The position numbers were made by a program, and so were the translations under genes. From CALARM01 sp964431735 (lineage in GTDB: Bacteria > Vulcanimicrobiota > SpSt-956 > JAKJGF01), in the NCBI GenBank assembly GCA_964431735.1, contig CAYSLJ010000001.1, forward strand, positions 62,001-126,000: a stretch of 64,000 bases of DNA. Reading direction: 5' to 3'. Positions 34,165-41,984 of the stretch are shown here, in pieces (position 1 is the stretch's first letter; every line of letters begins with the position of its first letter). The notes below the pieces were generated by a model. The model had not been told where the DNA came from. It ran no database searches and worked only from the letters and a program-made list of their open reading frames with translations.

Positions 34165-35301
34165 ATGATTAAAGTCTCAATTATTTTCCCTGATCTCTTT
34201 AATAAAGGCGGCTGTGAAACCCTTATTAAATATGTTATAAGAAGCCTTTATAAAGAGATTAAATTTTATATTCTCACATCTGTTGAACACAAAAACAGGG
34301 AATATCAGGAATTTTTAAATTATACGGAAGAAATTGTACAGGTAAGGCCGGATAATCAACAAAAATTACTTGATGAATTGAAGCGAATAAATTCTCATGT
34401 GGTTTTTACCGGATTTTTTCATTTTGCTACATCACCATGTGCTCTGTTGAACATTCCTATTGTGGAATTCTGCGTGGGAGCAAAAGTTATGCCGAAACCT
34501 CAGGCAAACCCTCTCCATAATTATATGACTGTCGAATCTGAAGGTGCCAAAAAGCAGATCCTGAAACACCGTAATTACCCTGAAGAAAGAATAAAGGTTA
34601 TAAGAAATACTGTTTTCTATGACGTAGAAATTGCTTCAGAGAAAGATATAAGAACTCTCTTTGATGTGCCGGAAGATTTTTATATTGTAAGTCTTAATGC
34701 CAGAGCGGTTCACGGAAAGGGATGGCCTGTTATAGCAGAAGCGATGAAAATTATGTCCGATGAAAAAGTTATATTTATCGGTTTTTCAAGAATGGAAAAA
34801 GCCAGAACTTCAGCATGGAATAAAATTCTCTTTTATAATAAAACATTGAAAAATTTCAGAGTTTTTGACGGCGCTGATGTGGAAAGATCGTATGTGATGG
34901 GTGTTACCGCCCGGTCCGATATTGTCTGTCTGCCCACCACACACAGGGAAGAAGGTATCCCGAACTGTATCGTAGAAGCCATTTATTTCGGTAAACCTGT
35001 TATTACCTGCCGGAACGGATATATAGATGAAATTGTTTTTGACGGAGAAAACGGCATGTTTGTCAGACCTGTGGGCGCAGATGTTGCAGGAGCCATAAAA
35101 TATATGTTGAGTAATGATGAATTGAGAAAAAATTATTCCTTACGTTCAAAAGAAATATATAATGAATTATATGACAGAGAATCCTTCAAAAATTTGTACA
35201 GACAGGTTTTTATTGATGCCGCACAGGAAGGATATTTCTATGGTAACAGGAAAAAGGGATTCTTTGAAAATTTTGAAAAATTTTTCACCCGGTTTTTTTA
35301 A
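34165..35301 (+). CDS. family 4-type glycosyltransferase
   Basis: A 378-residue GT-B fold protein, starting at the ATG 34165 (MIKVSIIFPDLFNKGGCETL); upstream codons are heptamers. The N-terminal half carries the acceptor-side Gly motif (FNKGGCETL). The C-terminal half has the nucleotide-sugar-binding segments (SLNARAVHGKGWPVIAEAMK, SDIVCLPTTHREEGIPNCIV, EAIYFGKPVITC), where the E-x7-E pattern is E-G-I-P-N-C-I-V-E. Substrate is unknown. There is no ribosome-binding site. Its 3' end overlaps by 17 bp, convergently, with the next gene. It interrupts the AAA cluster on the opposite strand. Confidence 0.85.
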   Translation: MIKVSIIFPDLFNKGGCETLIKYVIRSLYKEIKFYILTSVEHKNREYQEFLNYTEEIVQVRPDNQQKLLDELKRINSHVVFTGFFHFATSPCALLNIPIVEFCVGAKVMPKPQANPLHNYMTVESEGAKKQILKHRNYPEERIKVIRNTVFYDVEIASEKDIRTLFDVPEDFYIVSLNARAVHGKGWPVIAEAMKIMSDEKVIFIGFSRMEKARTSAWNKILFYNKTLKNFRVFDGADVERSYVMGVTARSDIVCLPTTHREEGIPNCIVEAIYFGKPVITCRNGYIDEIVFDGENGMFVRPVGADVAGAIKYMLSNDELRKNYSLRSKEIYNELYDRESFKNLYRQVFIDAAQEGYFYGNRKKGFFENFEKFFTRFF

Positions 35302-36163
35302 GTTCTTCTTTTATTGTATTCAGATAATAGTAATTTCCTATTTGAGACGTAAGGAATGAGCGATAATAAAATCTGCTTTCCGAACTGTTGAATATCTGTT
35401 CATAAAACTTTATAAGAAAGGGGGGATTGAAGATGTTTAAATTTAAAAAACTTAAAAAATGTATGCCTGTACCCAGTTTTATTCTCCAGTGAGGGTGTTT
35501 TCTGTAGAGTTTTACCGCATATACTGCTTTTTTTATGGCCCATTTTTTTATATATGCCAGTTCATCAGGTTGAAATGGTTTATAATGGAATACGATTGCT
35601 TTAAATGAAAATGTCCATCTTAGTCCCATCATCCTGAGACGAAATCCCAGTTCGCAATCTTCCCACCATAGAAAAGACGGATCAAAACTTCCTGCTTTTA
35701 TAATATGTTCTTTCGCCACAGATACATTACTTGTGCAGAAAAAATTTTTATTCATATCCCAGAAACCTACCGGCCTGTCCTGCGGTATCTTCATTTCCGG
35801 AATATTTATGACGGGGCCGCGTACTATAAGATTATTCCGGTTGTTCTGTAGTATAAGATGTTCTTTTATCAGTTCCTTATGGGGGAGAACATCATCATCA
35901 AAAAATAAAATTATTCTGCCTTTTGCCCGGTTTACGCCGTTATTTCTTGCCACAGCCTGTCCCTGGTTGTCCTGACGTATATAAGTGAAGTTATAATTTT
36001 TCTCTACAGTTCCGACAAGTTCTTCTGTACCGTCTGTAGATCCGTCATCTATGAGGAGTACTTCAAAATCATCTCTCGAAGCTGACTGATTATTTATAAG
36101 CTGTAAACATTCTCTGAGTACATCTTTTCTGTTATATGTAGGTATGACTATACTTATTTCCAT
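35285..36163 (-). CDS. family 2 glycosyltransferase
   Basis: A 292-residue GT-A fold enzyme. It shows the usual N-terminus (MEISIVIPTYNRKDVLRECL), LLIDDGSTDGTEELV, the acceptor-site region GQAVARNNGVNRAKGRIILF followed by the DDD metal motif (FFDDDVLPH), and WWEDCELGFRLRMMG, the ED catalytic-base region typical of this group. The C-terminus has one possible amphipathic helix near 245-265 and no clear membrane anchor. It overlaps the family 4 glycosyltransferase tail to tail by 17 bp. Both probably act in cell-surface glycan synthesis. Confidence 0.87.
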   Translation of the reverse strand: MEISIVIPTYNRKDVLRECLQLINNQSASRDDFEVLLIDDGSTDGTEELVGTVEKNYNFTYIRQDNQGQAVARNNGVNRAKGRIILFFDDDVLPHKELIKEHLILQNNRNNLIVRGPVINIPEMKIPQDRPVGFWDMNKNFFCTSNVSVAKEHIIKAGSFDPSFLWWEDCELGFRLRMMGLRWTFSFKAIVFHYKPFQPDELAYIKKWAIKKAVYAVKLYRKHPHWRIKLGTGIHFLSFLNLNIFNPPFLIKFYEQIFNSSESRFYYRSFLTSQIGNYYYLNTIKEELKKTG

Positions 36164-36185
36164 GTTTTATTGCGAGCCGGGCATC

Positions 36186-36220
36186 CACGCGTCACGCGTC
36201 ACGCGTCACGCGTCACGATT
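36186..36220. repeat. near-perfect CACGCGT array
   Basis: Four to five CACGCGT units end in CACGATT, directly at the stop codon of the next minus-strand gene. The homogeneity suggests recent expansion. Confidence 0.85.
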
Positions 36221-37377
36221 TAAATGGCATGAACCTTAAAATTATCATAAAACTTTACTTTTGTCATAAGATCATTACGCAGTTCCTGGGGACATATGAA
36301 ATAATTCTGAGTTTTCACAAGGGTTGACGGTGATGATTTTATATCTTCCGAGCCTATGGCGAGTTTATCCACAATTGGTATAAGATAATTGGCAAAAAGT
36401 CCCACTGCCTGACCTTTAGCATCATTTGACTGGCGAAGATTCTGAGCAATAGAATCCTGGTCGCTTATATATTCAATCCTGTAACACATGAGATAGGGGA
36501 ATTTTTTGTCTTCAAAGAGTTCTTTAACAAATCGTTTGTTATTTGTTTTAGAATAATAGAAGGGCCCTATTTCACATCTTTTAACCAGTTTCGGCTGAAT
36601 ACAATCCATTGTTGAAAGCATAATATAAACATTTGCAGGATCCCTTGAGAAGAAACTTTTCATTTTTTCAAGAAACTCCGGTTTTGTCCTGTTATTACGA
36701 TCTATAGGTTCACTTTTCCATCGTGCCGGTGAAACTGTGAAAACCATTTCATATAAGGCCCAGAGTTTTTTCGCATCGTCAAAGCCTTTAAGAATTGCCT
36801 GAAAATATCTGTCTTTTCCTTCAGATTTCATATATGTAATCTTTATATCATTATCCATAGGGATTTCCATCGTTCTATATCTGTTCAGGAAATCAAGCCT
36901 TCTGAACCATGACGGTTCTTCTCCGTTAAAGATGAATTTCTTCTCATTATGTTCTCTTATGGCTATCAGTTTGTTTGTAACAGGTATCTGAGGGAGAGAT
37001 TCAAAAGTGGTTTCATCAAAGAATATATCCATGTATTTCCGGGATATTTCTTCATCGAGAAGTGCCACTTCTCTGTGGAGCCTTTCTACACCTCCGTCTT
37101 TTTCTTTGAGTCTCCAGAGGAGGTAACGGGATTCAAATGTCGGGAAGCCGCAGTCTTCGGGGTCTACCTTTATGGTTTCAAATATACCGAGGAAATCTCC
37201 ATGTTTCGGCTCCGCTTTATATCTCAGTAATTCAAAAAAATTTATAAGTAACTGATTGAACTGGACCATCTCCTGATAGTCTTTTTTCCTGAATTCTTCA
37301 ATAAGATAGCGAAGACATGTTGTGATTAAATTTAAATAATTGTTTTTATCTGTTCCTGTTAATTCAAGTTCTTCCAT
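36220..37377 (-). CDS. unknown protein, part of the putative AAA ATPase cluster
   Basis: A 385-residue soluble protein starting at ATG 37377 (MEELELTGTDKNNYLNLITT). It is not recognised. The first 110 residues are helical (YLIEEFRKKDYQEMVQFNQL), a middle part is charged with Trp/Tyr-rich patches (GEEPSWFRRLDFLNRYRTME), and the C-terminal 120 residues look like mixed alpha/beta (DPANVYIMLSTMDCIQPKLV). No membrane span or signal peptide. No ribosome-binding site is visible; the upstream bases are heptamer repeats. It lies between the coiled-coil gene and the ATPase gene on the same strand. Confidence 0.6.
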   Translation of the reverse strand: MEELELTGTDKNNYLNLITTCLRYLIEEFRKKDYQEMVQFNQLLINFFELLRYKAEPKHGDFLGIFETIKVDPEDCGFPTFESRYLLWRLKEKDGGVERLHREVALLDEEISRKYMDIFFDETTFESLPQIPVTNKLIAIREHNEKKFIFNGEEPSWFRRLDFLNRYRTMEIPMDNDIKITYMKSEGKDRYFQAILKGFDDAKKLWALYEMVFTVSPARWKSEPIDRNNRTKPEFLEKMKSFFSRDPANVYIMLSTMDCIQPKLVKRCEIGPFYYSKTNNKRFVKELFEDKKFPYLMCYRIEYISDQDSIAQNLRQSNDAKGQAVGLFANYLIPIVDKLAIGSEDIKSSPSTLVKTQNYFICPQELRNDLMTKVKFYDNFKVHAI

Positions 37378-37389
37378 GATTAAATAAAT

Positions 37390-37428
37390 CGTCACGCGTC
37401 ACGCGTCACGCGTCACGCGTCACGATTC
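37390..37428. repeat. perfect CACGCGT array
   Basis: Five identical CACGCGT units in a row, bounded by ATCGT and CACGATTCC, fill the entire spacer between two co-oriented genes. It is the most homogeneous array in the window. Confidence 0.9.
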
Positions 37429-38547
37429 CTAAATAGTTGTTATTCCAGTCTCTTCTTCCTGTTTTTCATAAAGCTCCTGTATGGCTTTTTCTCTGAATTC
37501 TCTGCTTGCATCTATGGCCTGTAAAGCAATTTCTCTCTTCTTCTCATCTGTAATAGGTTTCTTTAACTGTTCAAATACCTTTTCACTTATCTTCTTTGTT
37601 TCCATAGCTACGGAAGCAAGAGCTTCACTGCTTGTCTTTTTCACATTGTCTATAAATTCGACTGCCGCATTCTGAAGGTCTACTCCCTGTATGGCCCAGA
37701 TCATTCTGTCATAGGTCATCTGCATGGTTCTTTTCATTGTATTTATCTGAATGGAGAGACCTTTATAATTTTTCATCTGTTCTTTTATGATTTCTCCCCA
37801 TACCTGAAGGGTTTTGTACTGGTCATGACCGCATTCGAACATGAGAACCCCTTCTGTAAATTTGTCACATGCAATTTCCAGGTTGTCTTTATATTTTTTA
37901 TAGTCATTCTGAAGTTCTGTTACCTGTTGTATGAGAAGAGCTTTTTTATCCTGATCAGTTTCTGACGCTAACTGTTCTTCAAGTCTCTGTAATTTATCTT
38001 TTGCCTCCATTGCAAGAGGTCTCCACTGGTTTGCATCTTTATTACCTTCAAGCTGTTTTTTACTTCCTTCATTGTATATATCCTGAAGCTTTTTCAGATC
38101 ACTGTCAAGGCGGTTATCAAGCTGTTCACCTTCCAGTTTTCTTTTATCCAGTGCTATAGACATTTCTTCAAGGGTTTTTCTCTGTTCCTGGAAAGCAAGT
38201 CCTGTTTTGCTTACTCCCATTTCCAGGGCTTTTTTTCTTCCCCAGGGGCCCAGTTTATGGAGTAATCGCTGTTTCCAGGAATAGGTTTCATAGGTTAACC
38301 CGTTTTTTGATGCTTCAAGGACTTTCTGTGTTTTTTTAAGACTTTTGTTTACATCTTCACACAGATCCTGATATCCTCTGACCTGCTGGGCTACATTGTT
38401 AATGTAATTGCCCATATCATATTCCTGCATACCTTTGTCAATAATTGAATTCAGAGATGATTTGTCTTCTGATCTTCCTTCTCTTACTTTGTTAATATCA
38501 AAGGAACTGAATACACTGTCCTGTTTTGCTTTTTCTTCTACAGCCAT
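37429..38547 (-). CDS. coiled-coil protein, first gene of the putative AAA ATPase cluster
   Basis: A 372-residue, highly charged, almost entirely helical cytoplasmic protein. Long heptad-like helices are seen at about 110-230 (QRKTLEEMSIALDKRKLEGE, KDKLQRLEEQLASETDQDKK). A conserved-looking segment follows at about 240-310 (LMFECGHDQYKTLQVWGEII, MTYDRMIWAIQGVDLQNAAV). The layout is loosely like TelA-type coiled-coil proteins, but I see no diagnostic match. GGAGGTATCACC precedes the ATG, and an extended -10 promoter lies 32-40 bp upstream, so it heads the unit. Together with the AAA ATPase it may form a scaffold and motor pair; this is inference. Confidence 0.65.
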   Translation of the reverse strand: MAVEEKAKQDSVFSSFDINKVREGRSEDKSSLNSIIDKGMQEYDMGNYINNVAQQVRGYQDLCEDVNKSLKKTQKVLEASKNGLTYETYSWKQRLLHKLGPWGRKKALEMGVSKTGLAFQEQRKTLEEMSIALDKRKLEGEQLDNRLDSDLKKLQDIYNEGSKKQLEGNKDANQWRPLAMEAKDKLQRLEEQLASETDQDKKALLIQQVTELQNDYKKYKDNLEIACDKFTEGVLMFECGHDQYKTLQVWGEIIKEQMKNYKGLSIQINTMKRTMQMTYDRMIWAIQGVDLQNAAVEFIDNVKKTSSEALASVAMETKKISEKVFEQLKKPITDEKKREIALQAIDASREFREKAIQELYEKQEEETGITTI

Positions 38548-38578
38548 GGTGATACCTCCTCAATAGACTGATGAATTT

Positions 38579-38587
38579 ATTATACCA
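38579..38587 (-). promoter_or_regulatory. extended -10 promoter for the coiled-coil gene
   Basis: The minus strand reads TGGTATAAT, an extended -10 element, 32 bp before the start codon. The -35 region is weak. It would start transcription about 25 bases before the coding region. Confidence 0.5.
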
Positions 38588-38892
38588 TAAAAATCAAGTC
38601 ATTGATAAATATTTTGTGACCCGTGATGCGGGGGAAAGGCATATTTTATCTATACAATTCTTCCAAAGCCGGTATAAATCCTTTAAATATTTCCAGAAAA
38701 AGAAAGGAATATTTTTTCTTTTTAAAGAATTCTATTATAGTTAATTTTTATGAAGTGAAAAGTGAATAGTGAGTCAAAGGGTTGAACTACGACCGGTACC
38801 GGTGAAAATATGTATCACTCATCACCAATTACACATCATGAAGCAACTGTTACGCATTACGCGTCACAATTTTAAATAGGAGGTATTTTTTT
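38588..38892. repeat. spacer with heptamers and ACCGGTACCGG upstream of enolase
   Basis: About 300 bp with no gene. It has one degraded GTGACCCGTGATGCG tract near 38617, GTGAAAA, GTGAATA, GTGAGTC units at 38756-38777, the palindrome ACCGGTACCGGT near 38791, and TATCACT, CATCACC, TTACGCA, TTACGCG units up to the enolase ribosome-binding site. No clear promoter was found. Confidence 0.55.
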
Positions 38893-40170
38893 GTGAGTAC
38901 AATTATAAGAATTGACGGTATGGAAATTCTTGATTCCCGCGGAAATCCTACCATAGAGGTAGAGGTTACCCTTGAGAGCGGCATAACGGCAAATGCTATG
39001 GTTCCGTCGGGAGCTTCCACAGGGGAAAGGGAAGCTGTAGAATTGAGAGACGGAGATAAAAAGAGATATGGCGGTAAAGGTGTTCTTAAAGCCGTAGAAA
39101 ATGTAAATGAAATACTTGCCCCGGAATTAATAGGTATGGATTCTGTTGAACAGGCAGCCATAGACTATAAAATGATAGAACTTGACGGGACTAAAAATAA
39201 AGAAAAACTGGGTGCAAATGCCATACTGGGCGTATCTCTGGCTGTGGCAAGAGCTACGGCAATAGAAAGAGAGCTTCCTTTATACCGTTATCTGGGTGGT
39301 CCGGGAGCAAGGACCCTTCCTGTACCTATGATGAACATTTTAAACGGCGGAAAACATGCCGATAATAATGTAGATCTTCAGGAATTCATGGTATTTCCTC
39401 TCGGAGCAAAGAACTTTGCCGAAGCTCTCAGGATGGGAGCGGAAACATTTCATGCTTTAAAGAAGGTTCTCACTAAAAGAGGTTATAATACCGGAGTCGG
39501 TGACGAAGGAGGTTTTGCTCCTAATCTGAAATCCAATGAAGAACCTCTGGAAGTCATAGTGGAAGCTATATCTGCAGCAGGTTATAAACCGGGAGAAGAT
39601 ATATTCATAGCCCTCGATCCTGCAGCAAGCGAATTCTTTGAAGACGGAAAATATGTTTTTGCCAAGTCGGACAAATCTGCAAGAACTCCTGAAGAAATGG
39701 TAGATTTTTACGAGAATCTCGTAAATAAATATCCCATAGTATCAATTGAAGATGGTTTTGCTGAAAATGACTGGCATGGATGGAAACTGATGACTGAAAG
39801 ACTGGCACATAAAATACAGCTTGTAGGAGATGATCTCTTCGTAACAAATAAAGAAATACTTGCTGTAGGCATAGAGAAACATATTGCAAATTCAATTCTC
39901 ATAAAACTCAATCAAATAGGAACTCTTACTGAAACTCTTGAAACAATCGATCTTGCCAGGAGAGCAGGCTACAGTGCAGTAGTGTCACACCGCTCAGGTG
40001 AAACAGAAGATACAACTATAGCAGATCTTGTAGTGGCCTGTAATACGGGACAGATAAAAACCGGGTCTGCATGCAGAACAGACAGAGTGGCAAAATATAA
40101 CAGATTACTCAGAATTGAAAGAGAACTGGATAATACGGCACAATTCCTGGGGAAAGCTATATTGAGTTAA
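38893..40170 (+). CDS. eno: enolase
   Basis: Enolase converts 2-phosphoglycerate to phosphoenolpyruvate in glycolysis. The 425-residue protein is full length. It contains ILDSRGNPTIEVEVTLESG, the loop MVPSGASTGEREAVELRDGD, NILNGGKHADNNVDLQEFMV, the metal-binding Asp and Glu in SIEDGFAENDWHGWKL and LVGDDLFVTN, the catalytic Lys in LIKLNQIGTLTETLE, and the signature VVSHRSGETEDTTIADLVV. The start is GTG with AGGAGG nine bases upstream. It is followed by a strong hairpin. It stands alone between unrelated neighbours. Confidence 0.98.
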   Translation: MSTIIRIDGMEILDSRGNPTIEVEVTLESGITANAMVPSGASTGEREAVELRDGDKKRYGGKGVLKAVENVNEILAPELIGMDSVEQAAIDYKMIELDGTKNKEKLGANAILGVSLAVARATAIERELPLYRYLGGPGARTLPVPMMNILNGGKHADNNVDLQEFMVFPLGAKNFAEALRMGAETFHALKKVLTKRGYNTGVGDEGGFAPNLKSNEEPLEVIVEAISAAGYKPGEDIFIALDPAASEFFEDGKYVFAKSDKSARTPEEMVDFYENLVNKYPIVSIEDGFAENDWHGWKLMTERLAHKIQLVGDDLFVTNKEILAVGIEKHIANSILIKLNQIGTLTETLETIDLARRAGYSAVVSHRSGETEDTTIADLVVACNTGQIKTGSACRTDRVAKYNRLLRIERELDNTAQFLGKAILS

Positions 40171-40194
40171 GAGTAATGGGTGAGTCGTAAATAA

Positions 40195-40223
40195 ACAGAG
40201 AGGCGATGAACTCGCCTCTCTGT
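40195..40223 (+). terminator. hairpin downstream of enolase
   Basis: ACAGAGAGGCG and CGCCTCTCTGT form a perfect 11-bp stem with a 7-base loop, 25 bp after the eno stop codon. The following bases (GTTCTATTTAAA) are only moderately T-rich, so termination may be weak. Position between convergent genes supports a terminator role. Confidence 0.65.
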
Positions 40224-40262
40224 GTTCTATTTAAAAATCACGGGCGTCACGGGTTCCGATTT

Positions 40263-41180
40263 TTACCATGTTCTTACAGGTTGACATGGATTATGAGGAC
40301 ATGGCACAGGAGAACATGGATTTGAATAGATTGGAGGATAATAAGGAGAGGGATACCAGTTATTATAAACAGGGCCACCAAGGGCATAGGGGAAACCTGT
40401 TCCGAAAGGTTGCGGCTCTACGCCGTAAACAGAGAAAAAGCCCAGTCTTGTCCTTAAACCATAACCTCTTACTTCATTGTTGAACTGACAGTTCGCTAAA
40501 AGGTCAGGAACTGATGTAATGGGGCTTGTATAACCGGGAACATTCGGATAGCCTCCTCCGTAATAGCCTCCTCCGTAATAACCTCCACCTGATGAATATT
40601 GTTGATTCTGACTGAATGTCTGCTGATTGCTCGGAGTATTGTTGATATTAATATTAATATTATTTTTAGAATCATCGGAAGATATAGTAGCCTGCGGGTT
40701 TGAATTGTCTGATTTAGGCTGTACATAGTAAATTACAGGGGAATAATCTGTATAATCATCTGTTCTTATAGAAATGACTTCTTTCCCGTTGAGATCACTG
40801 TAGAGATATCTTTTTTCCAGTAATGACAGAGTTTCGAGGAGAGGCAAACATATCTGCATGTTTCCGCCTTCCTTTACATAGCCTGTTCTCCAGGCCGGCA
40901 GAGATACGCCACTTATTTTTATGACTTTATTTTCCCTGTCATAATTATATTTAAATCCAAGGGTTCCCAGAAGTTCATCTGCTTTTATGTAAATTACTCC
41001 GTCCTGTTTTAATAATTCGGGATGGATTTTTCTGCCATCAAGTGATACGGAAATAGAACCTGATGGTAGGATAGTACTTTTGCTCAGATCAACCGGACCT
41101 GTACACATCTGTGCTCTGACACTGCAGGTTAAACAAATAATTAATACTAAAAGCGTAATTACTGTTTTGGGGTAAAACAC
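40263..41180 (-). CDS. secreted protein with copper-amine-oxidase-N-like domain and Gly/Tyr repeat
   Basis: A 305-residue exported protein. The GTG start follows GAGGAGGTGAATAGAG. A signal peptide covers about 1-23 (TVITLLVLIICLTCSVRAQM). Residues about 40-160 match the Cu_amine_oxidN1 / stalk-like domain (SVSLDGRKIHPELLKQDGVI, YIKADELLGTLGFKY). A low-complexity linker follows with Asn, Gln and Ser runs, then GGGYYGGGYYGGGYPN encoded by a short DNA repeat, and a Pro/Tyr/Cys-rich tail (NPCSPVPCPHNPCQPVRTW) with four Cys residues. It is probably a surface or envelope protein. Function is unknown; the domain usually mediates binding rather than oxidase chemistry. Confidence 0.75.
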   Translation of the reverse strand: MFYPKTVITLLVLIICLTCSVRAQMCTGPVDLSKSTILPSGSISVSLDGRKIHPELLKQDGVIYIKADELLGTLGFKYNYDRENKVIKISGVSLPAWRTGYVKEGGNMQICLPLLETLSLLEKRYLYSDLNGKEVISIRTDDYTDYSPVIYYVQPKSDNSNPQATISSDDSKNNINININNTPSNQQTFSQNQQYSSGGGYYGGGYYGGGYPNVPGYTSPITSVPDLLANCQFNNEVRGYGLRTRLGFFSVYGVEPQPFGTGFPYALGGPVYNNWYPSPYYPPIYSNPCSPVPCPHNPCQPVRTW

Positions 41181-41284
41181 CTCTATTCACCTCCTCAAGA
41201 AAATAGAATAGTTTCACATACATGTGTTCCATAGATACTAAAATAAGTATACCATTTTTTTACTCCTTTAGCAACTGAATGTTA

Positions 41285-41382
41285 TTACTGACCTGAGCAT
41301 AAGCATTTAATAAACCTTTTCCTCCCGTCACGCGTTACGCGTCACGAGAGCATATATGTATTATTTATGCTCACCTCAATAA
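41285..41382. mobile_element. TIR element A (copy A2), MITE-like
   Basis: The left end is TTACTGACCTGAGCATAAG; the right end, reversed, is TTATTGAGGTGAGCATAAA. Between them lie TTTTCCTCCCGTCACGCG and heptamers. It is near-identical, as a reverse complement, to copy A3 at 50651-50747. It has no coding capacity. Confidence 0.75.
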
Positions 41383-41480
41383 TTTTGTAAATCTATTAAT
41401 TTATATGAAAATGATGAAGTTTTATGCTTCGCTGTCTGTTAATTTTTATATTTGGTTGTGACCGGCTCCGGTCATGGCTG

Positions 41481-41608
41481 TTAGGGTCTGTGAAAAAATA
41501 ACTCCATCATATTTATAGTCTATATCGTGACGCGTAACGCGTAACGCGTGACGCGAGGATGATAACCATTCTAATAATTTGCCAGGGTTATTTTCTTACA
41601 GTCTCTAA
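41481..41608. mobile_element. TIR element B (copy B1), MITE-like
   Basis: The left end TTAGGGTCTGTGAAAAAATA (then ACTCC) matches the reversed right end TTAGAGACTGTAAGAAAATA (then ACCC). The core is GTGACGC, GTAACGC, GTAACGC, GTGACGC, then GAGGATGATAACCATTCT. It is directly followed by copy B2. Confidence 0.75.
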
Positions 41609-41734
41609 GGAGTTGTCAGGAAATAACTACATCTTAATTACGATTTGTATCGTGACGCGTAACGCGTAACGCGTGACGCGAGGATGATAACCATTCTAAC
41701 AATTTGCCGGAGTTATTTTTCCTGCAGTCCTTAG
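41605..41734. mobile_element. TIR element B (copy B2), MITE-like
   Basis: The left end CTAAGGAGTTGTCAGGAAAT (then AACTAC) and the reversed right end CTAAGGACTGCAGGAAAAAT (then AACTCC) are inverted repeats. The core heptamers and the GAGGATGATAACCATTCT segment are the same as in B1. The two copies share the junction CTAAGG, so they sit head to tail. The remaining spacer (41383-41480 and 41735-41984) holds AT-rich DNA, GTGAATA, GTGAGTA heptamers and a final CGTTACG, TGTCACG tract before the next gene. The spacer 41181-41284 holds no gene. Confidence 0.75.
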
Positions 41735-41984
41735 TGAATAGTGAGTAGTCAACAGTGAAAAGTAAGTAAAATTCAAATTTTTTGACTTTTCACTCTGAAT
41801 ATTCTGTGATAAATTTCTTTTTCCATTGTATATAAAACCAACTGTCATTTTTTAACGCAATCTTATCTGTTATTTTACCTTTTAATGACTTGATTTTTTT
41901 GAAAAATGAGCTAAAATTAAACAGTGGGCACATAGCAAGTAATAAGTTTAATTATTTTACCTCCCGTTACGTGTCACGATTTAT

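Noticed and set aside
37429..38547. Calling the coiled-coil protein TelA (toxic anion resistance)
   Set aside because: Only general helical layout agrees; I see no diagnostic motif and no ter genes nearby.
40268..40726. Frames antisense to, or offset from, the Gly/Tyr-rich exported protein
   Set aside because: They lack start signals and reflect the low-complexity sequence of the real gene, which has a signal peptide and strong ribosome-binding site.
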